A DNA stretch of 64,000 nucleotides from Granulicella aggregans (GTDB taxonomy: Bacteria; Acidobacteriota; Terriglobia; Terriglobales; Acidobacteriaceae). The notes under the pieces were generated by a model that was not told the DNA's origin, ran no database searches, and was given only the letters and a program-made list of their open reading frames with translations. The DNA is taken from positions 1 to 64,000 of the forward strand of contig NZ_JACHIP010000006.1 of NCBI RefSeq assembly GCF_014203275.1, given 5' to 3'. Both the position numbers and the translations under genes were made by a program. This document shows, piece after piece, positions 1 to 9,398 of the stretch; within the stretch, counting starts at the first letter, position 1, and each line of letters begins with the position of its first letter.

Positions 1-11
1 GCAGAAAGACC

Positions 12-3000
12 ATGACGTCTCTCTTGTCTCATACACACCACCTCTCAAGAAATGATCTAAATCAGATGGTGTTGCATCGACCGGTTGAGACCGCCACGGC
101 TTATGGAAGGAACTCAATCATGGCATTGACTAACGGTAGTTTGACCGACATCGGTTTTGGACCAGGATTCACCACGAACTTTCAGGTGCAGTACGAGGCC
201 ACACTGCCCAATGTGGCTGCTGCGATCGCCAATGCGGATGCGCTGCTTGGAGTTCTGGAGAACGAGTTCAACGTGACGACGAGCTGGTTCGCCACGCCTG
301 CGGGAAAGTTTGGCACCGGCAATCGCCAGGTTGTGGATCTGAATTTGAATGCCACTGCTACGAGCTTTCCAGGCGCCAATAACAGCGGCTATGGAAATCC
401 CATCAATTGCGACGCGCAAAACGGCGTCGGCGTAGGTGCCTCGATCGCAGCGGGCCGGACCGAGATGGTCTTTATGAACGAATGGGTCGAGGTGCTAATG
501 GGCGTAGCCGGCAACTGGAACGCCGGAGACAGTAACGGCGAGGGGCTCTCTCAATATTGCGGCATCGTTCGCTTTCAGGCAGGCCACTATAACTACTACA
601 CCTCATGGGTCGATCAGTGGTTGAATCAGAGCCCGCGCCCTGACTGGGTGAACCAGACCTTCACTGGAAACTCAACGACCAGGGGGGATGCGGACCCGAT
701 CAGCTTTGGCTGCGCGCTATGCTTCATCTACTACCTGAACGTGCAGCTTGGGTTCACCATCAACCAGATCATTGCGGCGCACGGATCGACGATGGCGGAC
801 ACGTACCAGAAGCTCACCGGTGATTCGGGCGATCCGTTTCCGTTCTTTGCGGCGTTGATGGAGAAGAATTTCCCGACGGGCACACCGGCGACGATCCCAG
901 GACCCGTCACCGATAACCCATTCCCTCTGGGACTGTTACAGTTCTGGGCGAATAAACCCACCTTTGGCAAGGACGAGGTCAAAGACCTGCTGAAGACAAA
1001 GGGCGGCGTGTGGACCAACGCCTTCTGGCTGATCGTGGATGGGTTCAGCAAGAACTCCTTCAACTCGCTGGGCGTTACGGCGTCCACTTTGACAGGAGCG
1101 TTCGCAAATCTGGCCGGAGTGACAATCACGCAAAATAGTGGAGGGATCATATTCCAGAACGCGGCGAACCCGGCGTCACCGCAGATGATCCGGATCCCTT
1201 ATGACGTTCACTTCACGCAAGCTGCGGCTGACTCGGACTTTCCAGCAACGGGCAACCAAATGTATGACCTGAACGCTTTCCTCACGATTGGAGGCACCAA
1301 AGTTCCAGGATCGGACGCAGCAATCGAGTTCGAGCTGGTCGCTGGAGCGGACCCATACTTTTCGAATATCAATACCAATCCCGGCGATCCGACTGCGAAC
1401 AACGACTTCTACCTGAGCCAGGATCTGCGCGTCTTCACCGCGATACCAGGGCTCATCAATCGCCCTGTCCTGGGCGGGCCGAGCTTCAGCAGCGACAGCG
1501 TGGCGGGGGCGTACAGCTATGTACAGAGCCTGCTGACCTTCTTGAACGATTCGAGCAATCACTTCACCGACGGCACACGCGATCCATTCTCTGATGGCAC
1601 CATTCCGCAACAGGATGGCGCACTCGAGAACTTCTCTTCCGTTGCTCCGGAGACAGTCCAGATCTTCGGCTCTCCCTTTCCTGGGCCGCTAACAGTCAAC
1701 ACCTACAAAAACTATCCCTTCGCGATTGCCCGGGTGCGGCTGCAGGGCACCGCAGGCCCGTCCGGCGCGGCAGACGGCGTGAAGGTCTTCTTCCGCATCT
1801 GGTCTACCGAGACGGTGGATGCGGATTATCAACCTGGATCGACCTATCCGTTTCTTCCCGACGGCGCCGGTTTACCTGGTTCACCACTGGTGGGCAGCGA
1901 TCACATCACCTTGCCAATGTTTGCCAGTGGCAACCTGAACGCAAACTCGGACTACGCGCCGGGCGGACCGAATACTCGGAACATGGTGATCCCCACGGCT
2001 CCTCCCGGAGAGGACCTGGTGTGGGCCTACTATGGCTGCTTCCTGAACATCTTCGACAGCGGAAACGTCATCGACGGCAAGTCAATTCAAGAGTGGTTGA
2101 ACGGAACCCACCACTGCCTGGTGGCACAGATCGCTTATGACCAGGCACCCATCTTGATTGGCGCGACGCCCTCGGGCTCGGACAAGCTCGCGCAGCGCAA
2201 CCTGCAGCTTACTTTAGTCGATAATCCGGGTCCGGCATCCGCGCATCGCGTGCCGCAGACGTTCGACATCCGGCCCAGCACCGGAGGCATTCACCTCGCA
2301 GAACCAGACGAGTTGATGATCGATTGGGGAGCGGTTCCGGTCGGCAGCGTCGCCTCGATCTACTGGCCGCAGGTGATGGCGTCAACCGTCATCGGCCTCG
2401 CTTCGTCAATCTACAGCAGCCACAGCCTCACAGCCGCGGACACGCACACCATTCAAACGAAGATCACAGGCGGCGTGACCTACGTGCCCATTCCCTCTGG
2501 GACTGGCGAGAACTTCGCAGGCCTCATCACTCTCGACGTCCCGATGGTCGTCAAGAAGGGACAGGAGTTCAATGTTGTGATTCGCAGGATCTCTACGCGT
2601 GAGATCAACCCTCCAGTCGTTATCAACGTGCGAACCCATTCCCTGCCATCGACCGTTGAGAAGAATGGCAAGGCGGGTCAAGTGGTCAAGTCCGCCGCCG
2701 TGGCGCACGATACTTCCAATCCTCCCCCCGTATCGAAGAAGACTTACCGCTACGTTGTGGGAACATTCACAATAAAGATTCCGGTCACCACTGGCGAGGT
2801 GATGCTTCGTCCGGAAGAAAACACGCTGGCAATCATGAAGTGGCGTCTCGAAAAGATGGCGCCGGCCAACCGCTGGTATCCAGTGCTCCAGCGCTACATC
2901 TCCTATATCGCAGGACGCGTGGATGGCCTAGGCGGCAACTCGAGCAGCATTCCTCCCAACGTAAATGGTGTGCCCGTGAAAAAACAGCTCCAGGAACCGG

Positions 3001-3233
3001 AACACCGCCACGAGTTCAAGGGGAAGGTGTGCGAGATAATCTATAACTGCTTCGGGGACTTCGAGGGGTTCGTTCTGAGCGAGTGCTGCTCGGGCAGCCG
3101 CACCTTCAAGACGTGCGAGCGCGGGTTCGAGGCGGTGGTCCTCCGCGCCTGCCGCGAGAGGCTGCTGCTTTCCGTCTTCGTCGAAGGCAAGCCGCAGGAG
3201 AGAATCTGCGAGCTCGTCGTCCGCTGCTCCTGA
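12..3233 (+). CDS. Large unrecognised protein with Cys-rich C-terminus
   Basis: I do not recognise this 1073-residue protein. The frame is open back to the window edge, so an upstream start is possible. The ATG at 120 (residue 37) is preceded by GAAGGA about 8 bases away and may be the true start. No signal peptide or membrane segment is seen. Residues about 151-183 read EMVFMNEWVEV...GEGLSQYCG, which resembles the helix and downstream GEGLS segment of secreted gluzincin-type peptidases. However, NExxE (156-160) stands where HExxH would be, so catalytic activity is doubtful. The middle is beta-rich and Gly/Asn/Pro-rich. The last 70 residues form a compact Cys-rich domain with about eight cysteines. 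A lectin-domain remnant follows directly. Confidence 0.75.
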   Translation: MTSLLSHTHHLSRNDLNQMVLHRPVETATAYGRNSIMALTNGSLTDIGFGPGFTTNFQVQYEATLPNVAAAIANADALLGVLENEFNVTTSWFATPAGKFGTGNRQVVDLNLNATATSFPGANNSGYGNPINCDAQNGVGVGASIAAGRTEMVFMNEWVEVLMGVAGNWNAGDSNGEGLSQYCGIVRFQAGHYNYYTSWVDQWLNQSPRPDWVNQTFTGNSTTRGDADPISFGCALCFIYYLNVQLGFTINQIIAAHGSTMADTYQKLTGDSGDPFPFFAALMEKNFPTGTPATIPGPVTDNPFPLGLLQFWANKPTFGKDEVKDLLKTKGGVWTNAFWLIVDGFSKNSFNSLGVTASTLTGAFANLAGVTITQNSGGIIFQNAANPASPQMIRIPYDVHFTQAAADSDFPATGNQMYDLNAFLTIGGTKVPGSDAAIEFELVAGADPYFSNINTNPGDPTANNDFYLSQDLRVFTAIPGLINRPVLGGPSFSSDSVAGAYSYVQSLLTFLNDSSNHFTDGTRDPFSDGTIPQQDGALENFSSVAPETVQIFGSPFPGPLTVNTYKNYPFAIARVRLQGTAGPSGAADGVKVFFRIWSTETVDADYQPGSTYPFLPDGAGLPGSPLVGSDHITLPMFASGNLNANSDYAPGGPNTRNMVIPTAPPGEDLVWAYYGCFLNIFDSGNVIDGKSIQEWLNGTHHCLVAQIAYDQAPILIGATPSGSDKLAQRNLQLTLVDNPGPASAHRVPQTFDIRPSTGGIHLAEPDELMIDWGAVPVGSVASIYWPQVMASTVIGLASSIYSSHSLTAADTHTIQTKITGGVTYVPIPSGTGENFAGLITLDVPMVVKKGQEFNVVIRRISTREINPPVVINVRTHSLPSTVEKNGKAGQVVKSAAVAHDTSNPPPVSKKTYRYVVGTFTIKIPVTTGEVMLRPEENTLAIMKWRLEKMAPANRWYPVLQRYISYIAGRVDGLGGNSSSIPPNVNGVPVKKQLQEPEHRHEFKGKVCEIIYNCFGDFEGFVLSECCSGSRTFKTCERGFEAVVLRACRERLLLSVFVEGKPQERICELVVRCS

Positions 3234-3262
3234 TTACAGGAGCCAGAACAATACTCGCGATC

Positions 3263-3523
3263 GGCTTGACGCCTGCTCATGTCGACCTCCAGAGCGGCCA
3301 TAGCTTTGTAGTCCATCTTCGTTACCTGAATGGCATGACGCCGGACACCATAAGAGATACGGTGGCCGGCGTTTCGGCAACTGGAGTCTTTCCTGGAGAT
3401 ATTGTGTCAGTGTCGGGCTCGAACGCCTATGTTGGCTTTACGGCTGGCACCGGTGGGACGACTGCCAGGCAGAACATCCTCAAGTGGACCTTCACCGGCG
3501 GCATGGGGCGCAGTCAAAACTAG
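3263..3523 (+). pseudogene. Remnant of an L-type (legume) lectin-like domain
   Basis: The frame that overlaps the end of the preceding gene encodes, after its stop, about 85 residues beginning GLTPAHVDLQSGHSF and ending NAYVGFTAGTGG...NILKWTFTGG before a stop at 3521-3523. This is the usual C-terminal half of bacterial legume-lectin-like beta-sandwich domains, known for the pattern DLxSGxxF...TDTVTxASA...AYVGFTGGTGGxTAxQxILxWTF. There is no start codon or N-terminal lectin half in this frame, because the upstream codons lie inside the previous gene's coding region. I read it as the tail of a larger lectin gene truncated by deletion or recombination. The identification rests on remembered family patterns. 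Confidence 0.65.
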
Positions 3524-3898
3524 GATGTTGCCCGATCAATTGATACCCTTCTGTGCACTTGTCCAGACCATTTATTTTGGTCCCCTTGGGAATACCGAAG
3601 CTATCGGAAGAAGACAGAATGCGGCGGCCAGGATACAGCGGTTGGAGTTCATAAAAAACTTGGCTAATCCTCTCACGCCTGAGCAGCGTGAAGTTGGCTG
3701 TAGCACAGAGCACAGAGCACAGAACACAGAACACAGAACACAGAACATTGCGTTGGATCATCTTCGCTGCGGAACGGAAGGTTAGAGAGCCCATACTCAT
3801 CGGCCGATGAAGATGAATACACCGACTCGTAAAGTGAGGGCTACAGGTCGCCATCCCATCCGTCGTCCCCATACAAATCAGCTAGTTCTGCCTTCGAT
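3524..3898. other. Non-coding gap after lectin remnant
   Basis: This 375-base stretch has no convincing gene. It contains the CACAGA(G/A) heptamer repeat described separately; otherwise nothing recognisable was seen. Confidence 0.6.
3704..3745. repeat. Heptamer tandem repeat, six copies of CACAGA(G/A)
   Basis: Two copies of CACAGAG are followed by four of CACAGAA without spacers. The pattern is a simple-sequence repeat in non-coding DNA between the lectin remnant and the convergent MFS gene. It lacks spacers and palindromy, so it is not a CRISPR. Confidence 0.9.
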
Positions 3899-5185
3899 CT
3901 ACGACGGCAGAACTTCGACCCCTTGTTTAAATTCCGTAGCCGCGCTCTTGGCTACGCTCTTTCTGCGTGGCAGCATCAGGCTTACGCCGGCAGCGGCGAA
4001 AGCGATCGATGCGAGAAGAGCGATAGAACTGGAGTGATAGGCTCCAGTGGCGTCGTACATGTGGCCAACGAACATAGGTCCAGTGGCTCCGCCGATGGCG
4101 TAAGCCGTCCACGTCAGCCCATAGAGGACGGAGAAATTCTTTCGACCGACATAGTGCGCAAGAAGGTAGGGTAGAACGTCTGCTTCGCTGCCCAGGCCGA
4201 CACCAAGCAGGGTGGCCCCTAGTAACGAAACGGCAGGAGATCCGGCGAAGGCGAGAATCAAGGTCCCGACCGCTGCCAGTACGAGAATCATTGTTTGTAT
4301 TCGTTGGGGCGAGAATCGATCAATGAGAAAGCCGACGCCCAGTCTTCCGAGAATGCCGGCGCCCCCTCGCACCGACAAGGCCAGTGCGGCGCTTTGCGGC
4401 GTGACACCATGATCCGTAAGAATGGCGGCGAGGTTTGTGACCAACCCGTTTTCACTGAAGGCGGATAGTACCGTGATGCCACAGAGGACCCAGAACGCCG
4501 TGCTCGCGAAAGCCCCCTTCACACTGACACCTGAGACAGCAGGTTCATCCTGGGGCAGGACCGCAGCCGGACGATTGCGGACGAGAAGGGCGGTCAGTGG
4601 CAGTCCGAGGAGTGCTATCCCACCTAGCAGGAGATACGCGCTACGCCAGCCGTGATGTGCAATCGTCCATTGCGTGGCGGGTGGAATCAGGATCGAGCCG
4701 ACGCCACTGCCGGTCAAGATCAAAGCCAGCGCGAAACCGCGGCGTTTCTGAAACCAAGTAAGAATCGTGCGCGTGTAAGCGAACTGAGCGGTCCCGTTCG
4801 CAACCAATCCGAGCATGAAGAAAGTGAAGTAGAACTGGCTGATGCTTCCACTCAAGCGGCTAAGCGAAGCGAGAGCGAGGGCGAACACGAGTATGCACGG
4901 CAGGATGATGCGCCGGGGAGGAAAGCGGTCCAGCAGCATACCTATAAAGGGAGACACGAGTGCAACGGTGATGGCAGCGATCGCGAAGGTGCCATCGAGC
5001 GCCTCCCGCTTCCAGCCGAAGGCGGTATGCAAAGGATTCAGGAAGAGGCTGAAGGTGTACGGCACGATCGGAGAGAAGCTTGTCATGACGCCGGCAAACG
5101 CGGCGGTCGCCACACTCCAGCCGGGATAGTGGATCGTACTTTCATCGTTCGTCGTGGCAAGGCTCGTCTCAGGCATGGGAGTCAC
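3899..5185 (-). CDS. MFS transporter (monocarboxylate/oxalate-formate type)
   Basis: This 428-residue inner-membrane carrier has about 12 hydrophobic segments. The loop after segment 2 reads DRFPPRRI, the MFS motif-A position, and a central cytoplasmic region lies near residue 210. The substrate is unknown; the overall look is that of monocarboxylate/oxalate-formate antiporters. The start chosen is GTG at 5185, which has AGGAGG 6-7 bases upstream. ATG at 5176 is the alternative and would align exactly with the N-terminus of the paralogue at 10580-11857. The 5' end overlaps the upstream AhpD-like gene by 17 bases, so the two are co-translated. The paralogous pair brackets the TonB-receptor cluster. 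Confidence 0.9.
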   Translation of the reverse strand: MTPMPETSLATTNDESTIHYPGWSVATAAFAGVMTSFSPIVPYTFSLFLNPLHTAFGWKREALDGTFAIAAITVALVSPFIGMLLDRFPPRRIILPCILVFALALASLSRLSGSISQFYFTFFMLGLVANGTAQFAYTRTILTWFQKRRGFALALILTGSGVGSILIPPATQWTIAHHGWRSAYLLLGGIALLGLPLTALLVRNRPAAVLPQDEPAVSGVSVKGAFASTAFWVLCGITVLSAFSENGLVTNLAAILTDHGVTPQSAALALSVRGGAGILGRLGVGFLIDRFSPQRIQTMILVLAAVGTLILAFAGSPAVSLLGATLLGVGLGSEADVLPYLLAHYVGRKNFSVLYGLTWTAYAIGGATGPMFVGHMYDATGAYHSSSIALLASIAFAAAGVSLMLPRRKSVAKSAATEFKQGVEVLPS

Positions 5186-5822
5186 CGTTTACCTCCTGCT
5201 GTGGTCGCTCGAATTGCTTCAGCAACTCCTGCGAAGGCAAACCGAACGCATTCACAACGCGGTTGAACGTTGCGAAGAGAGCGGTCACGTGAATCGCTTC
5301 GGCAATCTGCAGATCGGTCCAACCAGCCAATCGCATCGCTTCCATATCCGAGGGAGCGATGGATTGCGATTCCTCCGTGATCTTCTTCACGAACTGAAGC
5401 AGCGTGCGCTCTTCCGCCGTGATCGAACGGGACTCGGGATCGCAGGCGAGCACAGCGTCGAGCGCGGGCGCGGAGCCGCCCTGCACGCGGAAGGAATAGG
5501 CGTGGCTATCTGTACAGTAGCTGCAGTTGTTGATTGCGGAGACAAAAGTGGAGATCATCTCCTTGTGTTGTCGGCCGAGAACGCCATCTACAAAGAGCAT
5601 CGACTTCGCCAGACCCATCATGTGAACCAGCAGCGGCGGGTGCGTGGCAAAGCACTGCAGAATGCCAGGAACTTGAGGGCGGCCAAAGTCTTCGCGAAAT
5701 TGCTGATACAGGCCCTTGATCTCAGGGGAGGCGTTCGCCTCATCTACGACGTCTAGATTCGCAGCTTGAACCAGGTGCGGTTCTTCGCGCGGTGCAGGTG
5801 CTTGGTCTTGAGAGATAGGCAT
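5169..5822 (-). CDS. AhpD-like / carboxymuconolactone decarboxylase family protein
   Basis: This 217-residue protein belongs to the alkylhydroperoxidase-D fold. Around residues 95-105 it has NNCSYCTDSHAY, the CxxC...H redox site of peroxidase-related CMD proteins. The segment near residue 170 (WTDLQIAEAIHVTALFATFNRVVNA) is the helix typical of that fold. It probably reduces a peroxide or acts on a small electrophilic metabolite in the cytoplasm; the substrate is unknown. It is translationally coupled to the MFS gene downstream and follows the TonB-receptor gene by 117 bases. No clear ribosome site precedes the ATG at 5822. Two relatives lie at 9399-10536. Confidence 0.88.
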   Translation of the reverse strand: MPISQDQAPAPREEPHLVQAANLDVVDEANASPEIKGLYQQFREDFGRPQVPGILQCFATHPPLLVHMMGLAKSMLFVDGVLGRQHKEMISTFVSAINNCSYCTDSHAYSFRVQGGSAPALDAVLACDPESRSITAEERTLLQFVKKITEESQSIAPSDMEAMRLAGWTDLQIAEAIHVTALFATFNRVVNAFGLPSQELLKQFERPQQEVNGDSHA

Positions 5823-5939
5823 AGTTGTTCGGACACGATGTGATTCGCGGACACGGAAATGCTACGCAGCCCGATTGGCAATGTCCTCAATCTTTAGGTG
5901 GACTCACGTTCGGAAAGCGAGAGTGAGGTAGCGGCGAAA

Positions 5940-8900
5940 TCAAAACTTCAACTTGATCGAAAGCTGAAACTGCCGGGCCGCTCCCGCAAAAGTGGGCGAG
6001 CCGAAGGTTGGATTGGCTGGGCTGGTTACGCCGTCGCCGTAGCGCTTCGGAGTGGCACCGCCGAACTCTCCCGCGCCGTAAACCTGGTCGACGTCCTGCA
6101 CGTTGACGCGGTTCAAGACATTCAACGCCTCGGCGCTGGCGTTCAGTTTGAAGCGCTCGCTGAATGAGAAGAGTCGCTGGAGGCGAAGATCGGTGTCATA
6201 GTACGGGGCACCCTGATACGTGTTTCGTCCGATGTTGCCGACACGGTCGTTGAAGGGGAAGCCGTCACCATTGATATCGGAGCCGGCAAGGATGCTGTAG
6301 GCCTGCGCGCTCTGCAATGTATTGAGCATGGAGAACTGGATGCCGCGTAAGGGCGCACTCCAGGTCTCGGGAGTCTCTGCGAGAGCTGTAACGACGAGGC
6401 GGTGGCGCACGTCGTTGTCGCTGACAGAGCGATCGAGCTGCGGCTGCAGGTAGTCCTGCGGCTCGTCCTGAAGTTGATTTTCAGTCGCGAGGTCGATCGA
6501 TTTTCCATAGACATAATTGGTGAGCACGCTGAAGTGCTGGCTGAACTCCTTACGCAGCGTGACCGAGCCTCCGTGATAAATCGACCATCCCGACGGCGTG
6601 GCGTAGAGAACGAAACCAAAACGAGAGTCAGCCGGTGTGAACTTCTGGCGTCCGTCGGAGAGAAAGCCTGCGGGGGCACCATTGATGCTGTTTGAACTAT
6701 TGAGATGGATGGCGTGTACATAGTGATATCCAAGCGTCAGAAACCACTTTCCGCCAAGTTCGTTTTCTACTTCGAGGTTCGCCTGTTCGGCGTAGCTTGA
6801 GGGAAACTTCCGCACCGTAAAGCCGAGGGGAAACTCCTTGAGGATGCCTGGCGCGGGATAGATGCCGTTGTGGGTGAAGTTGCGGAATGCCGCGCCTGCG
6901 AGAACCGGGCCAGCAGTTCCGACCATGCCCGCCGGCCCGAAACCGACCAGGTCCCGCGTTGGATTGGCAAAGGTTGGCAGCAGAGGTTGATTCATCGTGG
7001 TGAATGGCGATGCACCATGCCATCCGTTCACCAGGCTGCTGTATTCAAGCGAGCCAGTATAGAGTCCGAAGCTGGAACGGACAGCACCTTTTCCGTTACG
7101 GAATCCATACGCAAGGCCGACGCGAGGCTGGACATTGCCGTAGTTCGTCGGGTTGATGGCACCCACGATCTTGAGATCACTCGCCGACGGCAGGAGATCG
7201 ACGTCGTAGCGCAGCCCGGCGGAGAGCACCAGGTTCTGTTTGACCTTCCACTGATCCTGCACGTAGAGACCTACAAGTTTGTGCCAGAAGGCTACCTGGT
7301 CTGCGGCTTGATGGGCCGGACCGTCCGGGCCGTCGAAGAAGCCATTCGTGAAGGGGAGATTTCGCTGCGGCACCTGCTGGCCAAAGTCAGCCTTGGTCTG
7401 CTGGAAGAGAAACTGGACGGCGGTTCCGGGACCGAAGGCTGCGAAGGGGCCAGTACCGAAGAAGCTCTGGGGACTGAAGATGCCGACACCTGGCGTGAAG
7501 TAGGGAGTCTCTGCACTGAACCAGCCAGGCTCCAACTCTGCGCCAAACTTAAGTGTGTGCTCACCGCGTGTATACGCCATCGCTTCTTTGGCCTGGAAGT
7601 GATGCTCGCTGTAATAGTCGACGCCCCCGAGGAAACCGCCACTGTAGAGCGTGTCCGCGACGTTAAGCGCTGGCTCGAATCCCGCCCCGACAGGGTTCAT
7701 GTAGAAGATGCGGCGGCCGAAGTTCACCGAACTCTCGGAGGTCCAATGATTGCCGACGATGTGGAAGAAGTTTGCGTAGGCCGTCTGATCGTGGACGCGG
7801 TTGTCGCGATAGCTCGAGGGCAAGCCCTGGCCGGGTGAAGCGGCAGGGGTGTTGCCATTGTGAACGTCCGCGAAGAGATAACCGACGGACAGCGTGCTGC
7901 GCTGGTTCAGCACGTCGGTGAACTTTCCGAAGGCGTTGTTGTAGTCGCCGATCTGGAGGATGGAGCCGAGGTTCTCCGGCGAAAGACCGAGGCTGGTCTT
8001 GATCTGATTGATGCTTGGCGTGCCGGGTCCGAGGCAGCCTGCGATGTCGATGCACTTCAGAATGAAGCGAGAGTAGATCGGCGATTGTGCACGACGCTGG
8101 CCCTCGTAGCCGAGGAAGTAGAAGGCCTTGTCCTTGCGAAGCGGGCCGCCGACTGTGGCTCCGAACTGGTTGAAGCGGAGCGTGTCGAAGCCGGGGGCGG
8201 AGAGCAGGTTGTTGGCATTCGCGACGCTATTGCGGATGTATTCGTAGACCGATCCGTGGAGATCGTTGGTGCCGGATTTGGTTATCGTGTTGACTGCCGC
8301 GCCCAGGCTGAGACCTGAACCAGCCGCATCGGGCCCGTTGACGACGCGGAATTCCTGCACCCAATCGAGCGATGGGCTGACGCGCTGCACGCCGGAGACG
8401 AGGGTCGTATAGTCCACGCCGTCGAGCCCGTAAAAGACGCTATGGGTTTCGCGCAGGCCGGCAAAGCTAACCTCAAGCACTGTCTCTTGAAACGCCGATT
8501 GTGCGCCGGTGCTGGAGTTACGTCCGACTGTGGCGGTCGGAGTAAGCAGGACGAAGTCGATGAAGTCTCGGTCAGAGATAGGGAGGTCAGAGATCTGTTT
8601 CGGCTCGATGACCTGGCTGCCTTCGATCCGTTCCTGGTCCACACCCTGAGCTGTGTCCTGAACTTCAACCTGCTCGGTGTTCGTGCGGATGCGCAGCGAC
8701 ACCTGGAGATCAGCAACCTGCCCGAGAGTCAAAGTAAGCGGAGCTTGATACGACGCGAACGAGTCCGCATCGATGGTGACAGAGTATTGACCTGCGGAGA
8801 GGCCGGGGATCGAAACGGTCCCGTGCTGGTCTGAGGCTTCGTTGCGGACGACGCCCGTATCGGAGTTGCGAATAGTGACCTTTGCCTGCGCCACGGTGCT

Positions 8901-9086
8901 TCCCTGCGGATCGGCAACTGTAATACGTACAGTCGCGAACTGTTGAGCACATACGGATGCCAGGGATAAGAAGAAGAATGCCAAACCAGAAAAAACCGTG
9001 AGCAGCACTTTGTTGGAAAAAGGAATAGAAACTTGTTCCGTAATCGATAGGCGAAGGACACGAACAGAAGCAGAGAGCGAGGTCAT
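5940..9086 (-). CDS. TonB-dependent receptor, Oar-like, with carboxypeptidase-regulatory domain
   Basis: This outer-membrane protein of 1048 residues has a hydrophobic export segment at about 25-47 ending in CAQQ. An N-terminal carboxypeptidase-regulatory beta-sandwich follows at about 50-135 (VTIRNSDTG...GTVSIPGLSAGQYSVTI). Next come a plug region (PKQISDLPISDRDF) and a long beta-barrel ending in a C-terminal aromatic strand (QLSIKLKF). Such proteins import large or scarce substrates in Acidobacteria and related groups. AAGGA lies about 7 bases before the ATG. Its neighbours on the same strand are two MFS carriers and three AhpD-like enzymes, so it probably feeds the same catabolic or detoxification route. 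The ligand cannot be deduced. Confidence 0.9.
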   Translation of the reverse strand: MTSLSASVRVLRLSITEQVSIPFSNKVLLTVFSGLAFFFLSLASVCAQQFATVRITVADPQGSTVAQAKVTIRNSDTGVVRNEASDQHGTVSIPGLSAGQYSVTIDADSFASYQAPLTLTLGQVADLQVSLRIRTNTEQVEVQDTAQGVDQERIEGSQVIEPKQISDLPISDRDFIDFVLLTPTATVGRNSSTGAQSAFQETVLEVSFAGLRETHSVFYGLDGVDYTTLVSGVQRVSPSLDWVQEFRVVNGPDAAGSGLSLGAAVNTITKSGTNDLHGSVYEYIRNSVANANNLLSAPGFDTLRFNQFGATVGGPLRKDKAFYFLGYEGQRRAQSPIYSRFILKCIDIAGCLGPGTPSINQIKTSLGLSPENLGSILQIGDYNNAFGKFTDVLNQRSTLSVGYLFADVHNGNTPAASPGQGLPSSYRDNRVHDQTAYANFFHIVGNHWTSESSVNFGRRIFYMNPVGAGFEPALNVADTLYSGGFLGGVDYYSEHHFQAKEAMAYTRGEHTLKFGAELEPGWFSAETPYFTPGVGIFSPQSFFGTGPFAAFGPGTAVQFLFQQTKADFGQQVPQRNLPFTNGFFDGPDGPAHQAADQVAFWHKLVGLYVQDQWKVKQNLVLSAGLRYDVDLLPSASDLKIVGAINPTNYGNVQPRVGLAYGFRNGKGAVRSSFGLYTGSLEYSSLVNGWHGASPFTTMNQPLLPTFANPTRDLVGFGPAGMVGTAGPVLAGAAFRNFTHNGIYPAPGILKEFPLGFTVRKFPSSYAEQANLEVENELGGKWFLTLGYHYVHAIHLNSSNSINGAPAGFLSDGRQKFTPADSRFGFVLYATPSGWSIYHGGSVTLRKEFSQHFSVLTNYVYGKSIDLATENQLQDEPQDYLQPQLDRSVSDNDVRHRLVVTALAETPETWSAPLRGIQFSMLNTLQSAQAYSILAGSDINGDGFPFNDRVGNIGRNTYQGAPYYDTDLRLQRLFSFSERFKLNASAEALNVLNRVNVQDVDQVYGAGEFGGATPKRYGDGVTSPANPTFGSPTFAGAARQFQLSIKLKF

Positions 9087-9398
9087 ACACGTTCCTTGGC
9101 AGAGTTGGATAAGAAGAATTGAGCTTCTTTTCGTAGGCCTGAATTATGCGGAACGAACGGATACTGCGCCTCAGCTATTCGGATGATGCAAAGTCAAACT
9201 CTTGATGGATATCGAGCCGCATAACCCAGCATCTCGCCGAGTTACTAAATTAAAGAGCCACCACCGCTTCCGTTGATTTTGCGGATGCGGCGATGGCAAA
9301 TTTCACTGCCGAGCTATGTCGCTCCCGATTAGCAGCGGTAGCTCTATAAGCAACTCTATAAGTTACAGATCGATAGCTTACCTCATTACATCTTTGAT
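9087..9398. other. Intergenic region upstream of TonB receptor
   Basis: This 312-base gap between the AhpD-like gene and the receptor probably holds the receptor's promoter. A direct repeat CTCTATAAG occurs at 9342-9350 and 9354-9362 (period 12), a possible operator. No small gene was seen. Confidence 0.45.

Noticed and set aside
3704..3745. Possible CRISPR array
   Set aside because: The repeat unit is only 7 bases, with no spacers and no cas genes nearby.
6870..7838. 322-codon open frame on the plus strand
   Set aside because: It is antisense to the Oar-like receptor, has a composition typical of a reverse-strand shadow, and no family motif or ribosome site.
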